Source of the DNA: an uncultured Ruminiclostridium sp.
GTDB lineage: Bacteria; Bacillota; Clostridia; Oscillospirales; Ruminococcaceae
Direction of reading: 5' to 3'
NCBI GenBank assembly: GCA_947623915.1
Contig: CANQIB010000001.1
Location: 62,001 to 126,000, forward strand
Length of the DNA: 64,000 bases
The notes beneath the pieces were generated by a model. That model did not search any database and was not told where the DNA came from. It saw only the letters and a list, made by a program, of their open reading frames with translations. A program made the translations under genes and the position numbers. Shown here one piece after another: positions 16,793-25,767 of this stretch; position 1 is the first letter of the stretch; each line of letters opens with the position of its first letter.

Positions 16793-17356
16793 TTATTGCT
16801 GAGGTTTTGCCGCTCCGCAGCTTGCACAGAAATTCGAGCCTTCGGGATTCATGCTGCCGCAGCTTGCGCAATACCATTGATAGTTGGAGGGCGCTGCCTG
16901 CTGAACAGGCTGTGCGGGCTGTACCGGCTGCATAGGCTGTACGGGTTGAACAGGCTGAACGGTCTGTACGGCAACTCCGCCTACCGTTACGGGTATGCTG
17001 GTGTTTTTAAGTCCGTATATTGCGGTGAAGATGGCAAAAATGGTGACTGCCAGCGTTGCGATAAGGAAAACGGGCGCCATGGTGAACATGGTTTCGATTA
17101 CAGTTTCTACCAGATCGGCTACTTCCGCGCCCGATGCGATGTAAATTTGGGATACCACCTCATCGGTAATGTTGTTTATGAGGTCTTTCATAAACATCAA
17201 AACAATAAAGCCGAACATGGAGAGTATCTGCAAAACGCCGAAGATGATATTAAGTATGGACAGCACTCTTATGCCTGTCCTTTTGCCCGAAGTCCTTACG
17301 GCTTTGTAACCGGGCACCATGCAAAGAATTATTATCCCGAAAATCAAAGGTAACAT
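16793..17356 (-). CDS. Membrane protein with VQP repeats and C-terminal zinc ribbon
   Basis: A 187-residue protein. Residues 1-15 and about 28-50 and 92-115 are membrane segments. Residues about 127-155 form a low-complexity linker of VQP, MQP and AQP units. The end is a zinc ribbon WYCASCGSMNPEGSNFCASCG. The start at 17356 is chosen for AAGGAGG just upstream. It is the first gene of a three-gene minus-strand operon with a clear promoter. This layout (membrane anchor, flexible linker, zinc ribbon) recurs in the window. Function unknown. Confidence 0.75.
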   Translation of the reverse strand: MLPLIFGIIILCMVPGYKAVRTSGKRTGIRVLSILNIIFGVLQILSMFGFIVLMFMKDLINNITDEVVSQIYIASGAEVADLVETVIETMFTMAPVFLIATLAVTIFAIFTAIYGLKNTSIPVTVGGVAVQTVQPVQPVQPMQPVQPAQPVQQAAPSNYQWYCASCGSMNPEGSNFCASCGAAKPQQ

Positions 17357-17457
17357 ATTTTCCTCCTTAAATGCGGCGTATAGCCGAGTCAAAATTTTAC
17401 GATATATCGGCTGTTCCCCTGGGCGGGAACGTCGAAAAACAAAATATCGTTATTTTA

Positions 17458-17486
17458 ATTTTATCATATTTACCCGATTTTGTCAA
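17458..17486 (-). promoter_or_regulatory. Sigma-A promoter for the zinc-ribbon membrane operon
   Basis: On the minus strand TTGACA (17481-17486), 17 bp, TAAAAT (17458-17463). The leader of about 95 nt can form a GTTCCC/GGGAAC hairpin and an AGCCGA/TCGGCT pair. Confidence 0.8.
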
Positions 17487-17522
17487 TCATCGCACCGCAT
17501 TATTTGAAAGACGGCGTTTTGC

Positions 17523-17551
17523 TTGACATAAAGCGAAAACAGCGGTATAAT
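17523..17551 (+). promoter_or_regulatory. Consensus sigma-A promoter for the broken NUDIX gene
   Basis: TTGACA (17523-17528), 17 bp, TATAAT (17546-17551). Both boxes are perfect, so the disrupted gene is probably still transcribed, together with the inserted element. Confidence 0.85.
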
Positions 17552-17645
17552 TATTTAGGTATTTGGGACTCAAAATAAAACTTGCGGGGAGCATAAACCG
17601 ATATTTTGTCCGATATGACGGGACTTGCTCCAAAGGAGAGAACCG

Positions 17646-18417
17646 ATGAGATTTGACTATTGTCCGAAATGCGGCGCAAGGCTGTCCTGTCGCGACCTTG
17701 GCGACGAGCGCGGCGTGCCGTGGTGCGACCGCTGCGGCAGACCGTGGTTTGAAATGTTTCCGTGCTGCGTCATAGTGCTTGCGCGCCGCGGCGGAAAGTA
17801 CGCGCTGATAAAGCAGAACAGCTGCGAGCAAAGCGAGCGTGACAAATTCGTCTGTGTGTCCGGCTATATCAAGACCGGCGAGAGCGCGGAGGACGCCGCT
17901 TGCCGAGAGGTAACGGAGGAGCTGGGGCTTGTCCCTTTATCCTGCAAACTCATCTCATCGTATGTTTATGAAAAAAAGCAGATGCTTGGGCATGCGGGAG
18001 CCGAACCCAAGCCGCCCCACGGCAATGCCTTTGAGTGCTTTTCGTCCCTTTCGGCTTGACAGGCGCCAGCCTGCCTGCGCCTCAAGAAACAAAAATCACC
18101 TCAAATTCATTCGCCGTGAGGTTAGTTTTTACGGAGGAGATTTTCGTCAAGACAAGGAAACCGAACGATGGCATACTCGCGTATGTCGAGTGAGGTTGAC
18201 GCAGGATTGGCGGAAATATGCCCGTAAAAACCGACTTGGGTCCGACTCCCGCATGCCTGTGCTCGGATTTGCCGTAGATGTAGCACAGGGAGAGTTTACG
18301 CTCTCCGATGAGCTGTGCGCGGCGGAATGGTTCGATAAAGACAAAGCGGTGGAGCTGCTCGGCAGGACTTCCGTCGGCGATAAGCTGATAAAGGATATTC
18401 TGACAAAGGGAATTTAA
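17646..18417 (+). pseudogene. NUDIX hydrolase (NudC-like zinc ribbon plus NUDIX), disrupted by an insertion
   Basis: The N-terminal part runs from ATG 17646 to about 17988: a four-Cys zinc ribbon (CPKCG...CDRCG) and a complete NUDIX box, GYIKTGESAEDAACREV then TEELGL. Translation then enters the inserted element and stops at 18059. The C-terminal part (LGFAVDVAQGEF to LTKGI) resumes after 18259 in another frame and ends at 18417. Removing the 269-bp element plus one 2-bp TG duplicate leaves exactly 501 nt, a single open frame of 166 codons with MLVLGF at the join. The intact enzyme would hydrolyse a nucleoside-diphosphate-linked compound. A truncated product with the NUDIX box could still be made. 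Confidence 0.9.
17989..18257. mobile_element. 269-bp non-coding element with terminal inverted repeats, copy 2
   Basis: The ends are GGCATGCGGGAG and CTCCCGCATGCC, flanked by TG on both sides (17987-17988 and 18258-18259). Compared with copy 1, the sixth base from each end changes together (A-T pair to G-C pair), so the ends remain perfectly complementary. The internal hairpin arms GTTTTTACGG and CCGTAAAAAC are unchanged. It lacks 6 bp present in copy 1 near the middle. It interrupts a NUDIX gene, which gives direct evidence that this unit inserted as a block. Confidence 0.88.
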
Positions 18418-18434
18418 TCTAAGGAGGCAGATTT

Positions 18435-18875
18435 ATGGAAAACAAACCGATACCGCCTTATGAGAGGACGGCGTATTATTACGAAACCGATAAAATGGGG
18501 ATAGTGCATCATTCAAACTATATCCGCTGGTTTGAGGAAACGAGGGTGTATTTTCTGGAAAAATGCGGTTACCCTTATGCAAAAATGGAGGAAGAGGGGG
18601 TATTGATACCCGTACTTTCTGCCTCCTGCGAATATAAAAACGCGATACGCTTTGACGAAACGGTGCTTATCGACCTGAAGGTAACGGAGTTCAACGGTTT
18701 TAAAATGACTGTTACCTATACCGTAACGGGTAAAAATGACGGCGTGCTCAAAGCTGTCGGCGAAACGCGCCACTTTTTCGTTGACGGCTCGCTGCGTCCG
18801 ATACGGGTAAAAAAGGAGCATATCGGAATTTACAACGTTTTCAACGATTATAATGAGCTGTGCTCGCAGTCTTGA
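18435..18875 (+). CDS. Hotdog-fold acyl-CoA thioesterase (4HBT/YbgC type)
   Basis: A 146-residue single-hotdog protein. YYETDKMGIVHHSNYIRWFEE (about 14-34) is the 4-hydroxybenzoyl-CoA thioesterase signature with its catalytic Asp19. ETRHFFVDGSLRPIRV is the closing strand pair. Such enzymes hydrolyse short acyl-CoA or acyl-ACP thioesters; the substrate is not predictable. AAGGAGG precedes the ATG, 17 bp after the end of the broken NUDIX gene, so its transcription probably runs through the inserted element. Confidence 0.9.
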   Translation: MENKPIPPYERTAYYYETDKMGIVHHSNYIRWFEETRVYFLEKCGYPYAKMEEEGVLIPVLSASCEYKNAIRFDETVLIDLKVTEFNGFKMTVTYTVTGKNDGVLKAVGETRHFFVDGSLRPIRVKKEHIGIYNVFNDYNELCSQS

Positions 18876-18900
18876 CTTTTACGCTTTAGTGTGGTAAAAT
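18872..18900 (+). promoter_or_regulatory. Sigma-A promoter for the yerC-hemZ operon
   Basis: TTGACT (18872-18877), 17 bp, TAAAAT (18895-18900) with TGG before the -10. It overlaps the stop codon of the thioesterase gene. Confidence 0.8.
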
Positions 18901-18946
18901 AACACTTGGCGGTTTCCGCATTTTGGATAAGGAGCGTGAAAGCAAA

Positions 18947-19261
18947 ATGAACGAAAAGCTCAGGAGCAAGGATAAGGATTATCTGTTCAAAGCGATATTA
19001 CAGTTAAAGACCGTGGAAGAATGTTACAACTTTTTTGACGATCTGTGTACCATACAGGAGCTTGAGTCCATCTCTCAGCGCCTGCACGTTGCAAAGCTGT
19101 TGACGGACGGCTTGGTATACAGCGATATAGTCGGCAGGACGGGAGCTAGCACCGCCACTATCAGCCGCGTCAACCGTTCTCTTAAAGGCGGCAGCGACGG
19201 TTATTCGGTAGTGTTTGAACGGCTGAACGCCTTGGACGGGGAAAAAGAGGACGAACGGTGA
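18947..19261 (+). CDS. yerC: YerC/YecD family TrpR-like DNA-binding protein
   Basis: A 104-residue Trp-repressor-fold protein. FFDDLCTIQELESISQRL followed by AKLLTDGLVYSDI and TGASTATISRVNRSL gives the TrpR-like helix-turn-helix. The ATG at 18947 with AAGGAG upstream is chosen; an in-frame TTG at 18923 has no site. Its last codons overlap the next gene by 4 bp (GTGA). Its regulon is unknown; a role in tryptophan regulation should not be assumed. Confidence 0.88.
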   Translation: MNEKLRSKDKDYLFKAILQLKTVEECYNFFDDLCTIQELESISQRLHVAKLLTDGLVYSDIVGRTGASTATISRVNRSLKGGSDGYSVVFERLNALDGEKEDER

Positions 19262-20025
19262 GCGGGTACGGCAGCTTTGCGGCGGTATACGACCGACTGA
19301 CCGAAAATATAGATTACGAGGCGCTGTGTGCTTATTACGACCGTATGATATTATTGCACGGCGGAAAAAAGGGCATACTGCTTGACCTCGGCTGCGGCAC
19401 GGGAAACGTCAGCGTCGGAATGAGCCGATCGGGTTACGACGTGATAGCCGTCGATATAAGTTCGGACATGCTTAGCGAAGCCGTATCAAAGCCGCATGAC
19501 GGAATAGAATATCTTTGTCAGGATATGTGCGCTTTGGATATGTACGGCACCAACGATGTTACCGTCTGCGCGTTGGACGGGATAAACCATCTGAACGGAG
19601 AAAGCAAGCTGTCCGACTGCTTTGAGTCGGTGTCGCTGTTTTTGGAAACCGGCGGGGTATTCCTGTTTGATCTTAACACGCTTAAAAAGCACCGAGAAAC
19701 GCTGGCGGACAATACGTTCGTGTATGACCTTGACGATGTGTACTGCGTATGGCAGAATTTTTTCGACGAAAAAAGCGGCAGAGTGGACATCGTTCTGGAT
19801 ATTTTTACCGAAGAGGACGGAAAATATATCCGCAGCAGCGAGGAGTTTTCCGAAACGGCTTATCCGCTGGAGCGGGTAAAGGAATTGCTTATCAAAGCGG
19901 GTTTCGGCGATATAAAGATATATGATTTCATGACGGAAAACGAGGGCGGGGAGCATTGTGAAAAGGTACTGTTTTCCGCCGTAAATATGAGAGAACACAA
20001 AACGTTCCCGATAAAGAAAGGATAA
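19258..20025 (+). CDS. Class I SAM-dependent methyltransferase
   Basis: A 255-residue protein with the Rossmann methyltransferase core. LLDLGCGTGNVSVGMS near residues 41-56 is motif I. VIAVDISSDML is motif II. CQDMCALD and VTVCALDGINHL correspond to motifs III and IV. The C-terminal part ENEGGEHCEKVLF is common in Firmicutes homologues of unknown target. The GTG start overlaps the yerC stop, indicating coupling. Substrate unknown. Confidence 0.9.
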   Translation: MSGYGSFAAVYDRLTENIDYEALCAYYDRMILLHGGKKGILLDLGCGTGNVSVGMSRSGYDVIAVDISSDMLSEAVSKPHDGIEYLCQDMCALDMYGTNDVTVCALDGINHLNGESKLSDCFESVSLFLETGGVFLFDLNTLKKHRETLADNTFVYDLDDVYCVWQNFFDEKSGRVDIVLDIFTEEDGKYIRSSEEFSETAYPLERVKELLIKAGFGDIKIYDFMTENEGGEHCEKVLFSAVNMREHKTFPIKKG

Positions 20026-20031
20026 TATGAT

Positions 20032-20907
20032 TTGAGCAAGATAGTAAGGGCACTTTCGGCAGACGGAAGCGTGCTGTGTTCCGCTGTGGATTCTACCGAC
20101 GCGGTAAGACGGCTGCATGAGATACACGGTACTTCCGCCACGGCGTCCGCCGCTGCGGGCAGGCTCATAACCGCAGCAAGCCTTATGGGCGCAATGATGA
20201 AAAACGAGAACGACCGCCTTACGGTAAGGATAAGCGGCGGAGGTCCGATAGGAAACATTACCGCGGTAGCGGATCATATGGGAAATGTAAAATGCAGCAT
20301 AGATAACCCGTTTGCCGACCTGCCGCCGAACGGCGCCGGAAAGCTGGACGTGGCGGGCGTCGTGGGAACGGACGGGTATCTTACGGTGATACGCGACCTC
20401 GGAATGAAAGAGCCGTATGCGGGACAGATACCGATAATAAGCGGTGAGATAGCGGAGGATATAACTCAGTATTACGCCGTCAGCGAGCAGATACCTACCG
20501 TCTGCGCTCTCGGCGTGTTGGTAGACACAGACCTAAGCATAAAATGCGCCGGAGGATATCTGATACAGCTTGTCCCTCCGATAAACGAGGCGGCTATCGA
20601 CGTAATAGAGAAAAACATCGGAAAAATGCAGTCGGTGACACATATGCTGACTGAAAACATGACGCCGGAGCAGATAGCTCTGGAGGGTCTTGCGGGTCTG
20701 GACGGCGAGATACTTGACGAGTGGGAAGCGGGTTATTTCTGCAACTGTTCGCGCGAGCGCACCGAGCGTATACTTGCGGCTCTGGGAAAAAGCGAACTGG
20801 AACGGCTCGCGGAGGAACAGCCCGAAACGGAGCTGTGCTGTCATTTCTGCGGAAAAAAGTATCGCTTTTCTTCCGACGAGATAAAGACACTTATTCAAAC
20901 CATCTGA
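20032..20907 (+). CDS. hslO: Redox-regulated chaperone Hsp33
   Basis: A 291-residue cytoplasmic holdase chaperone switched on by oxidation. The N-terminal chaperone core has SAAAGRLITAASLMGAMMK and VSEQIPTVCALGV. The C-terminal zinc switch has four cysteines as CNC (about 240-242) and CHFC (about 272-275). The start codon is TTG with AGAAAGGA upstream. It lies 6 bp after the methyltransferase gene. Oxidants would release zinc and unfold the switch. Confidence 0.96.
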   Translation: MSKIVRALSADGSVLCSAVDSTDAVRRLHEIHGTSATASAAAGRLITAASLMGAMMKNENDRLTVRISGGGPIGNITAVADHMGNVKCSIDNPFADLPPNGAGKLDVAGVVGTDGYLTVIRDLGMKEPYAGQIPIISGEIAEDITQYYAVSEQIPTVCALGVLVDTDLSIKCAGGYLIQLVPPINEAAIDVIEKNIGKMQSVTHMLTENMTPEQIALEGLAGLDGEILDEWEAGYFCNCSRERTERILAALGKSELERLAEEQPETELCCHFCGKKYRFSSDEIKTLIQTI

Positions 20908-20920
20908 CGGGGGACGTGTA

Positions 20921-22954
20921 ATGCGTAGAAACAAATGGCTGCTCAAAAGCATCGACGGCACTCTTGCCGAGAATATGCGCAGGGAAACGGGACTTCCTTC
21001 GTTGGTGTGCGAGCTGCTGACCGCACGCGGGATACACACCGCCGAAAAGGCGGAGGAATTTTTCAAAGGCTCGGAATTATCCGACCCTTATCTTATCAAG
21101 GATATGGACAAGGCTGTAGCCTCTGTCGAGCAAGCGTTGGAAAACGGGGATAAAATAACCGTTTACGGCGACTATGACTGTGACGGGATAACCGCGGCCG
21201 TTATACTTACCGGACATATAGAGGCGCTCGGCGGAGAGGTAGACTGGTACATTCCCCGTCGGGAGGAGGGGTACGGACTTAATACCGACGCTGTTCATAA
21301 GATAGCGGAGAGAGGAACAAAACTTATAATCACCGTTGACAACGGAATTTCCGCCGTAAAAGAGGCGGAGCTGATATACGAGCTTGGCATGAAACTGGTG
21401 ATAACCGACCACCACGCCGTTCCCGAACAGCTTCCGAGAGCCGAGGCGGTGGTCGATCCGCATCGGGCGGACGATACCTCGACTTGCAAATACATAGCGG
21501 GCTGCGCCGTCGCGCTAAAACTGATAATGGCGCTGGAACACGACGTTGACAGCGTGTTGGAGCAGTATGCAGACCTTGCCTGCATAGGTACGGTGGGCGA
21601 CGTCGTTCCGCTGATAGGAGAAAACAGGGTAATAGTAAAAGCCGGACTGTCGGAGATGGAATACAGCGACAATCTGGGACTAAAGGCGATTATCTCGGCG
21701 GCGGGGCTGCACGCCGAGGATATGACCGCGTCCGCTGTGGCTTTCGGGATTTGTCCGAGGATAAACGCCGCCGGAAGATACGGCGATCCCGCTAAGGCGG
21801 CGGAGTTGTTTTTTGCCCAGAACTCAGGTATCGCAAATGCCCGCGCGGAGGAGCTGTGCGAGCTTAACGAACGGCGCAAACAGCGTGAAAACGAAATTTT
21901 GGAGCAGGCTGTGCGGCAGTTGTCCGACGACCCGCGCAGCTTTAACGAGCGGGTGTTGGTGGTATCCGGCGACGGCTGGGATCACGGCGTGATAGGGATA
22001 GTAAGCGCCCGACTTACCGAGAGATACGGAAAGCCGTCCATAGTGATAGGAACAGATAATGACGAGGCGAGGGGCAGCGCTCGCAGTATCGAGGGATTTT
22101 CGATATTCGGGCTGCTCAATTCCTGCAAGGATCTGCTGACCAAATACGGAGGACATGAAAAAGCGGGCGGATTTTCGTTGGACAAGGACAATATCGAAGA
22201 ATTTCGCACGGCGGTAAAAAGATACTGCGCGGGGCATTTTCCGACCATGCCCGTGCCTGTGATACAGGCGGACAAAGAGCCGACCGTCTTCGACCTTGAT
22301 GTATCCTCCGTTGAAAATCTCAAATATCTTCAGCCGTTCGGCGAGGAAAATCCCGCACCGCTTTTTTTGATGAGGAACTGCGAGATAATTTCCGTGCGTT
22401 CGCTGAAAAACGGGAAGTATACCTCGTTTCAAGCCGTATACTGCGGCAGACAGTACAAATTCCTGTGCTTTTCGGTCGCTTACGGGGATTTTCATTTCGG
22501 TATAGGCGACAGGGTGGACCTGCTCGCAAATCTTGAGGTAAACGAATATAATGATATAAAGAGCGTCAGTATCCGAGTAAAGGAAATACACCGCGCCGGT
22601 ATAGACCAGGATAAGCTGTTTGCCGCAAAAGAGGTGTACGATAAGATACTTTTGGGAGAAAAGGCGGACCCCAGACTTTTCGGCAGGGTGACGCCTACCG
22701 TCGAGGAGATGAAGCTGCCGTTCGACCTTACGAAAAAATTTACCGATATAGACAGCGCCGCGGAGTATGCGCTGTCTGCGGGAATGAATTACTGTAAATT
22801 TATGATGTGCCTGCATATATTCGCCGAATTCGGTCATTTAAAGCTGGACAGAGCGCGGGGCAGCATGGAGTTTATAAAGGGCGGCAGTCGGATAGACCTC
22901 GAACGGTCCGCCGTGATTAAGAGAATAAAAAAAGCCTGCGGTCAAGGGGCATGA
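20921..22954 (+). CDS. recJ: Single-stranded-DNA-specific exonuclease RecJ
   Basis: A 677-residue 5'-3' exonuclease used in recombination and mismatch or base-excision repair. The DHH domain has VYGDYDCDGITAAV near 78-91, ITVDNGISAVKEAE and VITDHHAVPEQ near 157-168, with the metal ligands intact. DHHA1 follows (GGHEKAGGFSL near 407). A C-terminal OB fold and helical extension complete the Firmicutes form. The ATG follows hslO by 13 bp with GGGGGACG upstream. Confidence 0.95.
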   Translation: MRRNKWLLKSIDGTLAENMRRETGLPSLVCELLTARGIHTAEKAEEFFKGSELSDPYLIKDMDKAVASVEQALENGDKITVYGDYDCDGITAAVILTGHIEALGGEVDWYIPRREEGYGLNTDAVHKIAERGTKLIITVDNGISAVKEAELIYELGMKLVITDHHAVPEQLPRAEAVVDPHRADDTSTCKYIAGCAVALKLIMALEHDVDSVLEQYADLACIGTVGDVVPLIGENRVIVKAGLSEMEYSDNLGLKAIISAAGLHAEDMTASAVAFGICPRINAAGRYGDPAKAAELFFAQNSGIANARAEELCELNERRKQRENEILEQAVRQLSDDPRSFNERVLVVSGDGWDHGVIGIVSARLTERYGKPSIVIGTDNDEARGSARSIEGFSIFGLLNSCKDLLTKYGGHEKAGGFSLDKDNIEEFRTAVKRYCAGHFPTMPVPVIQADKEPTVFDLDVSSVENLKYLQPFGEENPAPLFLMRNCEIISVRSLKNGKYTSFQAVYCGRQYKFLCFSVAYGDFHFGIGDRVDLLANLEVNEYNDIKSVSIRVKEIHRAGIDQDKLFAAKEVYDKILLGEKADPRLFGRVTPTVEEMKLPFDLTKKFTDIDSAAEYALSAGMNYCKFMMCLHIFAEFGHLKLDRARGSMEFIKGGSRIDLERSAVIKRIKKACGQGA

Positions 22955-22966
22955 AAGGAGAACGGT

Positions 22967-25132
22967 ATGCTGTATACGATAGATATGCTTCTGGATAAAA
23001 TAAAAAGCAGCGAAAAGACCTATGATGTTGAAAAAATATCAAAGGCGTATCAGCTTGCCGATAAGGCGCATGAGGGAGTGCTGCGCTCATCGGGAGATCC
23101 TTATATTTCCCACCCCGTCGCGGTCGCGTATATCCTGCTGGAAAAATTCTGGATGGATACCGACACTATATGTGCGGCGCTACTGCATGACGTGGTGGAG
23201 GACACCGATATAACGCTGGAGGAGATACAAAAGCGGTTCGGCGAGGACGTAGCGAGGCTGGTGGACGGAGTTACCAAGATAGGTCTTGTTCCGCTGAACA
23301 CCAGAGAGGAGCAGCAGGCGGAGAATATCCGCAAGATACTTATCGCCATGTCCAAGGATATTCGCGTTATCATAATCAAGCTGGCGGACAGACTGCACAA
23401 TATGCGCACCCTTGAGGCGCGCCCGCCCGAAAAGCAGCGCAAGACTTCTTTGGAAACGATGAACTTTTACGCGCCTATCGCGCATCGATTGGGAATAAGC
23501 GATATAAAAGAGGAGATGGAGGATATCGCGCTCAGGTATCTCGACCCTTACGGATTTAACGAGATACAGCGTCAGCTCAGCCTTAACGAGGTGCAGCGCG
23601 ATAATTTCATAGAGTCCATAAAGGAGAGGATAAGGGAGCGTATCTCGGATATACAGCCTCCTCCCATAATTGAGGGCAGAGTAAAAAGCACATACAGCAT
23701 ATATAAAAAGGTCTATGTCAAGGGAAAGAACTTCAGCGAGATATATGATATTTACGCGGTAAGGGTCATTTTGCAGACGGTGGTGGAGTGCTACAACGTT
23801 TTGGGAATTATACACGATATGTTCCGTCCGATACCTTACCGTTTCAAGGACTATATCGCGATGCCGAAGCCTAACCGTTATCAGTCGCTGCACACTACGG
23901 TCATAGGCAGAGAGGGCGTGCCTTTTGAGGTGCAGATACGCACTCAGGAAATGCACAACACCGCACAGTACGGAGTCGCCGCCCATTGGAAATACAAGGC
24001 GGGCATACAGGGCAGCGTTGCGGGCGAAAAGCGCTTTGACTGGATAAGGCATATACTTGAGCAGCAGCAGGAGGCTGACGACGTCGAGCAGATCTCCGAG
24101 GCTATCAAGGTAGATCTTGCGCCCGACGACGTGTATATCTTCACCCCTAAGGGCGACGTTATCTCTTTGCCGGCGGGGTCAAACGTAATAGATTTCGCTT
24201 ATGCTATCCATACCGAGGTCGGTCACAAAATGACCGGCGCGAAGGTAGGCGGCCGCATGGTCAGCTTTGACTATAAGCTCAGCACCGGCGATATAGTGGA
24301 GATAATCACGGGATCGAACGCGGGTCCTAACCGCAACTGGCTGGAGATAGCCAAGACCAACGAGGCAAAGGCGAAGATACGTTCGTGGTTCAAGCGGGAA
24401 TGTCGCGAGGAAAATATCGAAAACGGCAAGGTACAGCTTGAACGCGAGATGAAGCGAAACGGCATAATAGCGGACGACGAAATGCTGAAAAACGCGGCGC
24501 AGCGCCATCGCTTTGATACGGTGGACGATCTTTACGCCGCCATAGGTTACGGCGGAGTGCAGATATCCAAAGTCATAACGCGCCTGAAAGAGGATCAGAC
24601 CCGTCAGAACAAGCTCAACGCCGCGGCGGCGGTGGACGTACAGAAGCTGGTGCAGGACGCCAGCGCGCGCGAGCGTAAAAACGGCGTTATCATCGACGGT
24701 ATAGATAATTACCCGATAAAATACGCTCAATGCTGCAATCCTTTGCCGGGCGACGAGATAATGGGCTTTATCACACGCGGATACGGTATATCGGTGCATA
24801 AAGCGGACTGCCGCAACGTCAAGGAGGGACTGAAAAGCGAAAACAGGGAACGTTGGCGTCCCGCGATATGGGCGTCAAATTCCACAAGCTCTTTCCGTGC
24901 CACGATAGATATTATCGCCGAGGACCGTACCGCGCTTATAGCGGATATAACCGCAACTATAGCCAACAACCGCATACCGATCTACGAGATAAATGCGCAC
25001 TACCTTAAAAACGGAAACGGCAATGTTGTGGTCACCGTCGAGGTAAGCGGCATAGAGCAGCTTAAAAACCTTATCCTGCGGCTGCAGAAAATACAGGGCG
25101 TTATCAGCGCTGAAAGGGCGGGAAAACAATGA
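22967..25132 (+). CDS. relA: Bifunctional (p)ppGpp synthetase/hydrolase
   Basis: A 721-residue stringent-response enzyme of the long Rel type. The HD hydrolase domain has SHPVAVAYIL and ALLHDVVEDT (about 45-80) with intact His-Asp. The synthetase domain has KPNRYQSLHTTV near 302-313 with ATP and GTP contacts. TGS (about 385-450) begins DDVYIFTPKGDV. A zinc-finger-like YAQCCNPLPGD and an ACT domain (about 645-721) complete it. Both catalytic halves look intact, so it should make and degrade the alarmone. AAAGGAG precedes the ATG. Confidence 0.97.
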   Translation: MLYTIDMLLDKIKSSEKTYDVEKISKAYQLADKAHEGVLRSSGDPYISHPVAVAYILLEKFWMDTDTICAALLHDVVEDTDITLEEIQKRFGEDVARLVDGVTKIGLVPLNTREEQQAENIRKILIAMSKDIRVIIIKLADRLHNMRTLEARPPEKQRKTSLETMNFYAPIAHRLGISDIKEEMEDIALRYLDPYGFNEIQRQLSLNEVQRDNFIESIKERIRERISDIQPPPIIEGRVKSTYSIYKKVYVKGKNFSEIYDIYAVRVILQTVVECYNVLGIIHDMFRPIPYRFKDYIAMPKPNRYQSLHTTVIGREGVPFEVQIRTQEMHNTAQYGVAAHWKYKAGIQGSVAGEKRFDWIRHILEQQQEADDVEQISEAIKVDLAPDDVYIFTPKGDVISLPAGSNVIDFAYAIHTEVGHKMTGAKVGGRMVSFDYKLSTGDIVEIITGSNAGPNRNWLEIAKTNEAKAKIRSWFKRECREENIENGKVQLEREMKRNGIIADDEMLKNAAQRHRFDTVDDLYAAIGYGGVQISKVITRLKEDQTRQNKLNAAAAVDVQKLVQDASARERKNGVIIDGIDNYPIKYAQCCNPLPGDEIMGFITRGYGISVHKADCRNVKEGLKSENRERWRPAIWASNSTSSFRATIDIIAEDRTALIADITATIANNRIPIYEINAHYLKNGNGNVVVTVEVSGIEQLKNLILRLQKIQGVISAERAGKQ

Positions 25133-25767
25133 AAATAATCACCATGCACCTCGGAGAGCTGGACACCTCATGTTATATAGTTTCTTCGGATAAAGGCAAT
25201 GCGGCGGTGATCGACCCCGCAGATAACGCTCCGTTTATCCTTGATAAGTTAAAACAAAACGGTCTTACGTTAGAAGCTATACTGCTTACCCACGGGCATT
25301 TTGACCATAGCGGCGCGGCGGCGGCGCTTAAAAAGAAGACCGACGCTAAAATATATCTTCATTCCGCCGACGCGGATATGCCGTATGACAGCCGAAAGAA
25401 TGTTTCTTATCTGCTGCCGGGATATGTTTTAGAGCCGTTCGAGCCCGATGTTATTATATCGGACGGCGACAAGATAAAGCTGGACGAAATAACCTTTACG
25501 GTCATGCACACTCCCGGGCATACCGACGGCAGCGTTATGTTTATTACGGATAACTGTATTTTTTCAGGCGATACGGTTTTTTGCGGTTCGGTGGGCAGGA
25601 CGGATTTTTATTCCGGCAGCATAACAAAGCAGCGGGAGTCGCTGGCTAAAATCGCGAATATGAGCGGCAATTACGAGATATGTCCCGGACACGGGGACGC
25701 TTCCGACCTTGAGACGGAAAAAGCCTACAATCCGTATCTTTCTCCTGCTTATTTGGAAAGACGATGA
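25129..25767 (+). CDS. Metallo-beta-lactamase-fold hydrolase (glyoxalase II-like)
   Basis: A 212-residue binuclear metal hydrolase. THGHFDHSG near residues 54-62 is the metal-binding HxHxDH motif. HTPGHTDGS, SGDTVF and CPGHGDASD supply the remaining His and Asp ligands. The size fits the YcbL/GloB-like group of hydroxyacylglutathione-hydrolase relatives, although glutathione is rare in this clade. The ATG overlaps the rel stop by 4 bp and its own stop overlaps hemZ by 4 bp. Confidence 0.92.
   Translation: MKIITMHLGELDTSCYIVSSDKGNAAVIDPADNAPFILDKLKQNGLTLEAILLTHGHFDHSGAAAALKKKTDAKIYLHSADADMPYDSRKNVSYLLPGYVLEPFEPDVIISDGDKIKLDEITFTVMHTPGHTDGSVMFITDNCIFSGDTVFCGSVGRTDFYSGSITKQRESLAKIANMSGNYEICPGHGDASDLETEKAYNPYLSPAYLERR

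Noticed and set aside
17929-18417. Open frame through repeat copy 2 that continues into the NUDIX C-terminus
   Set aside because: It starts inside the NUDIX N-terminal coding region in the wrong frame; the readable C-terminal part is the displaced end of the broken NUDIX gene.
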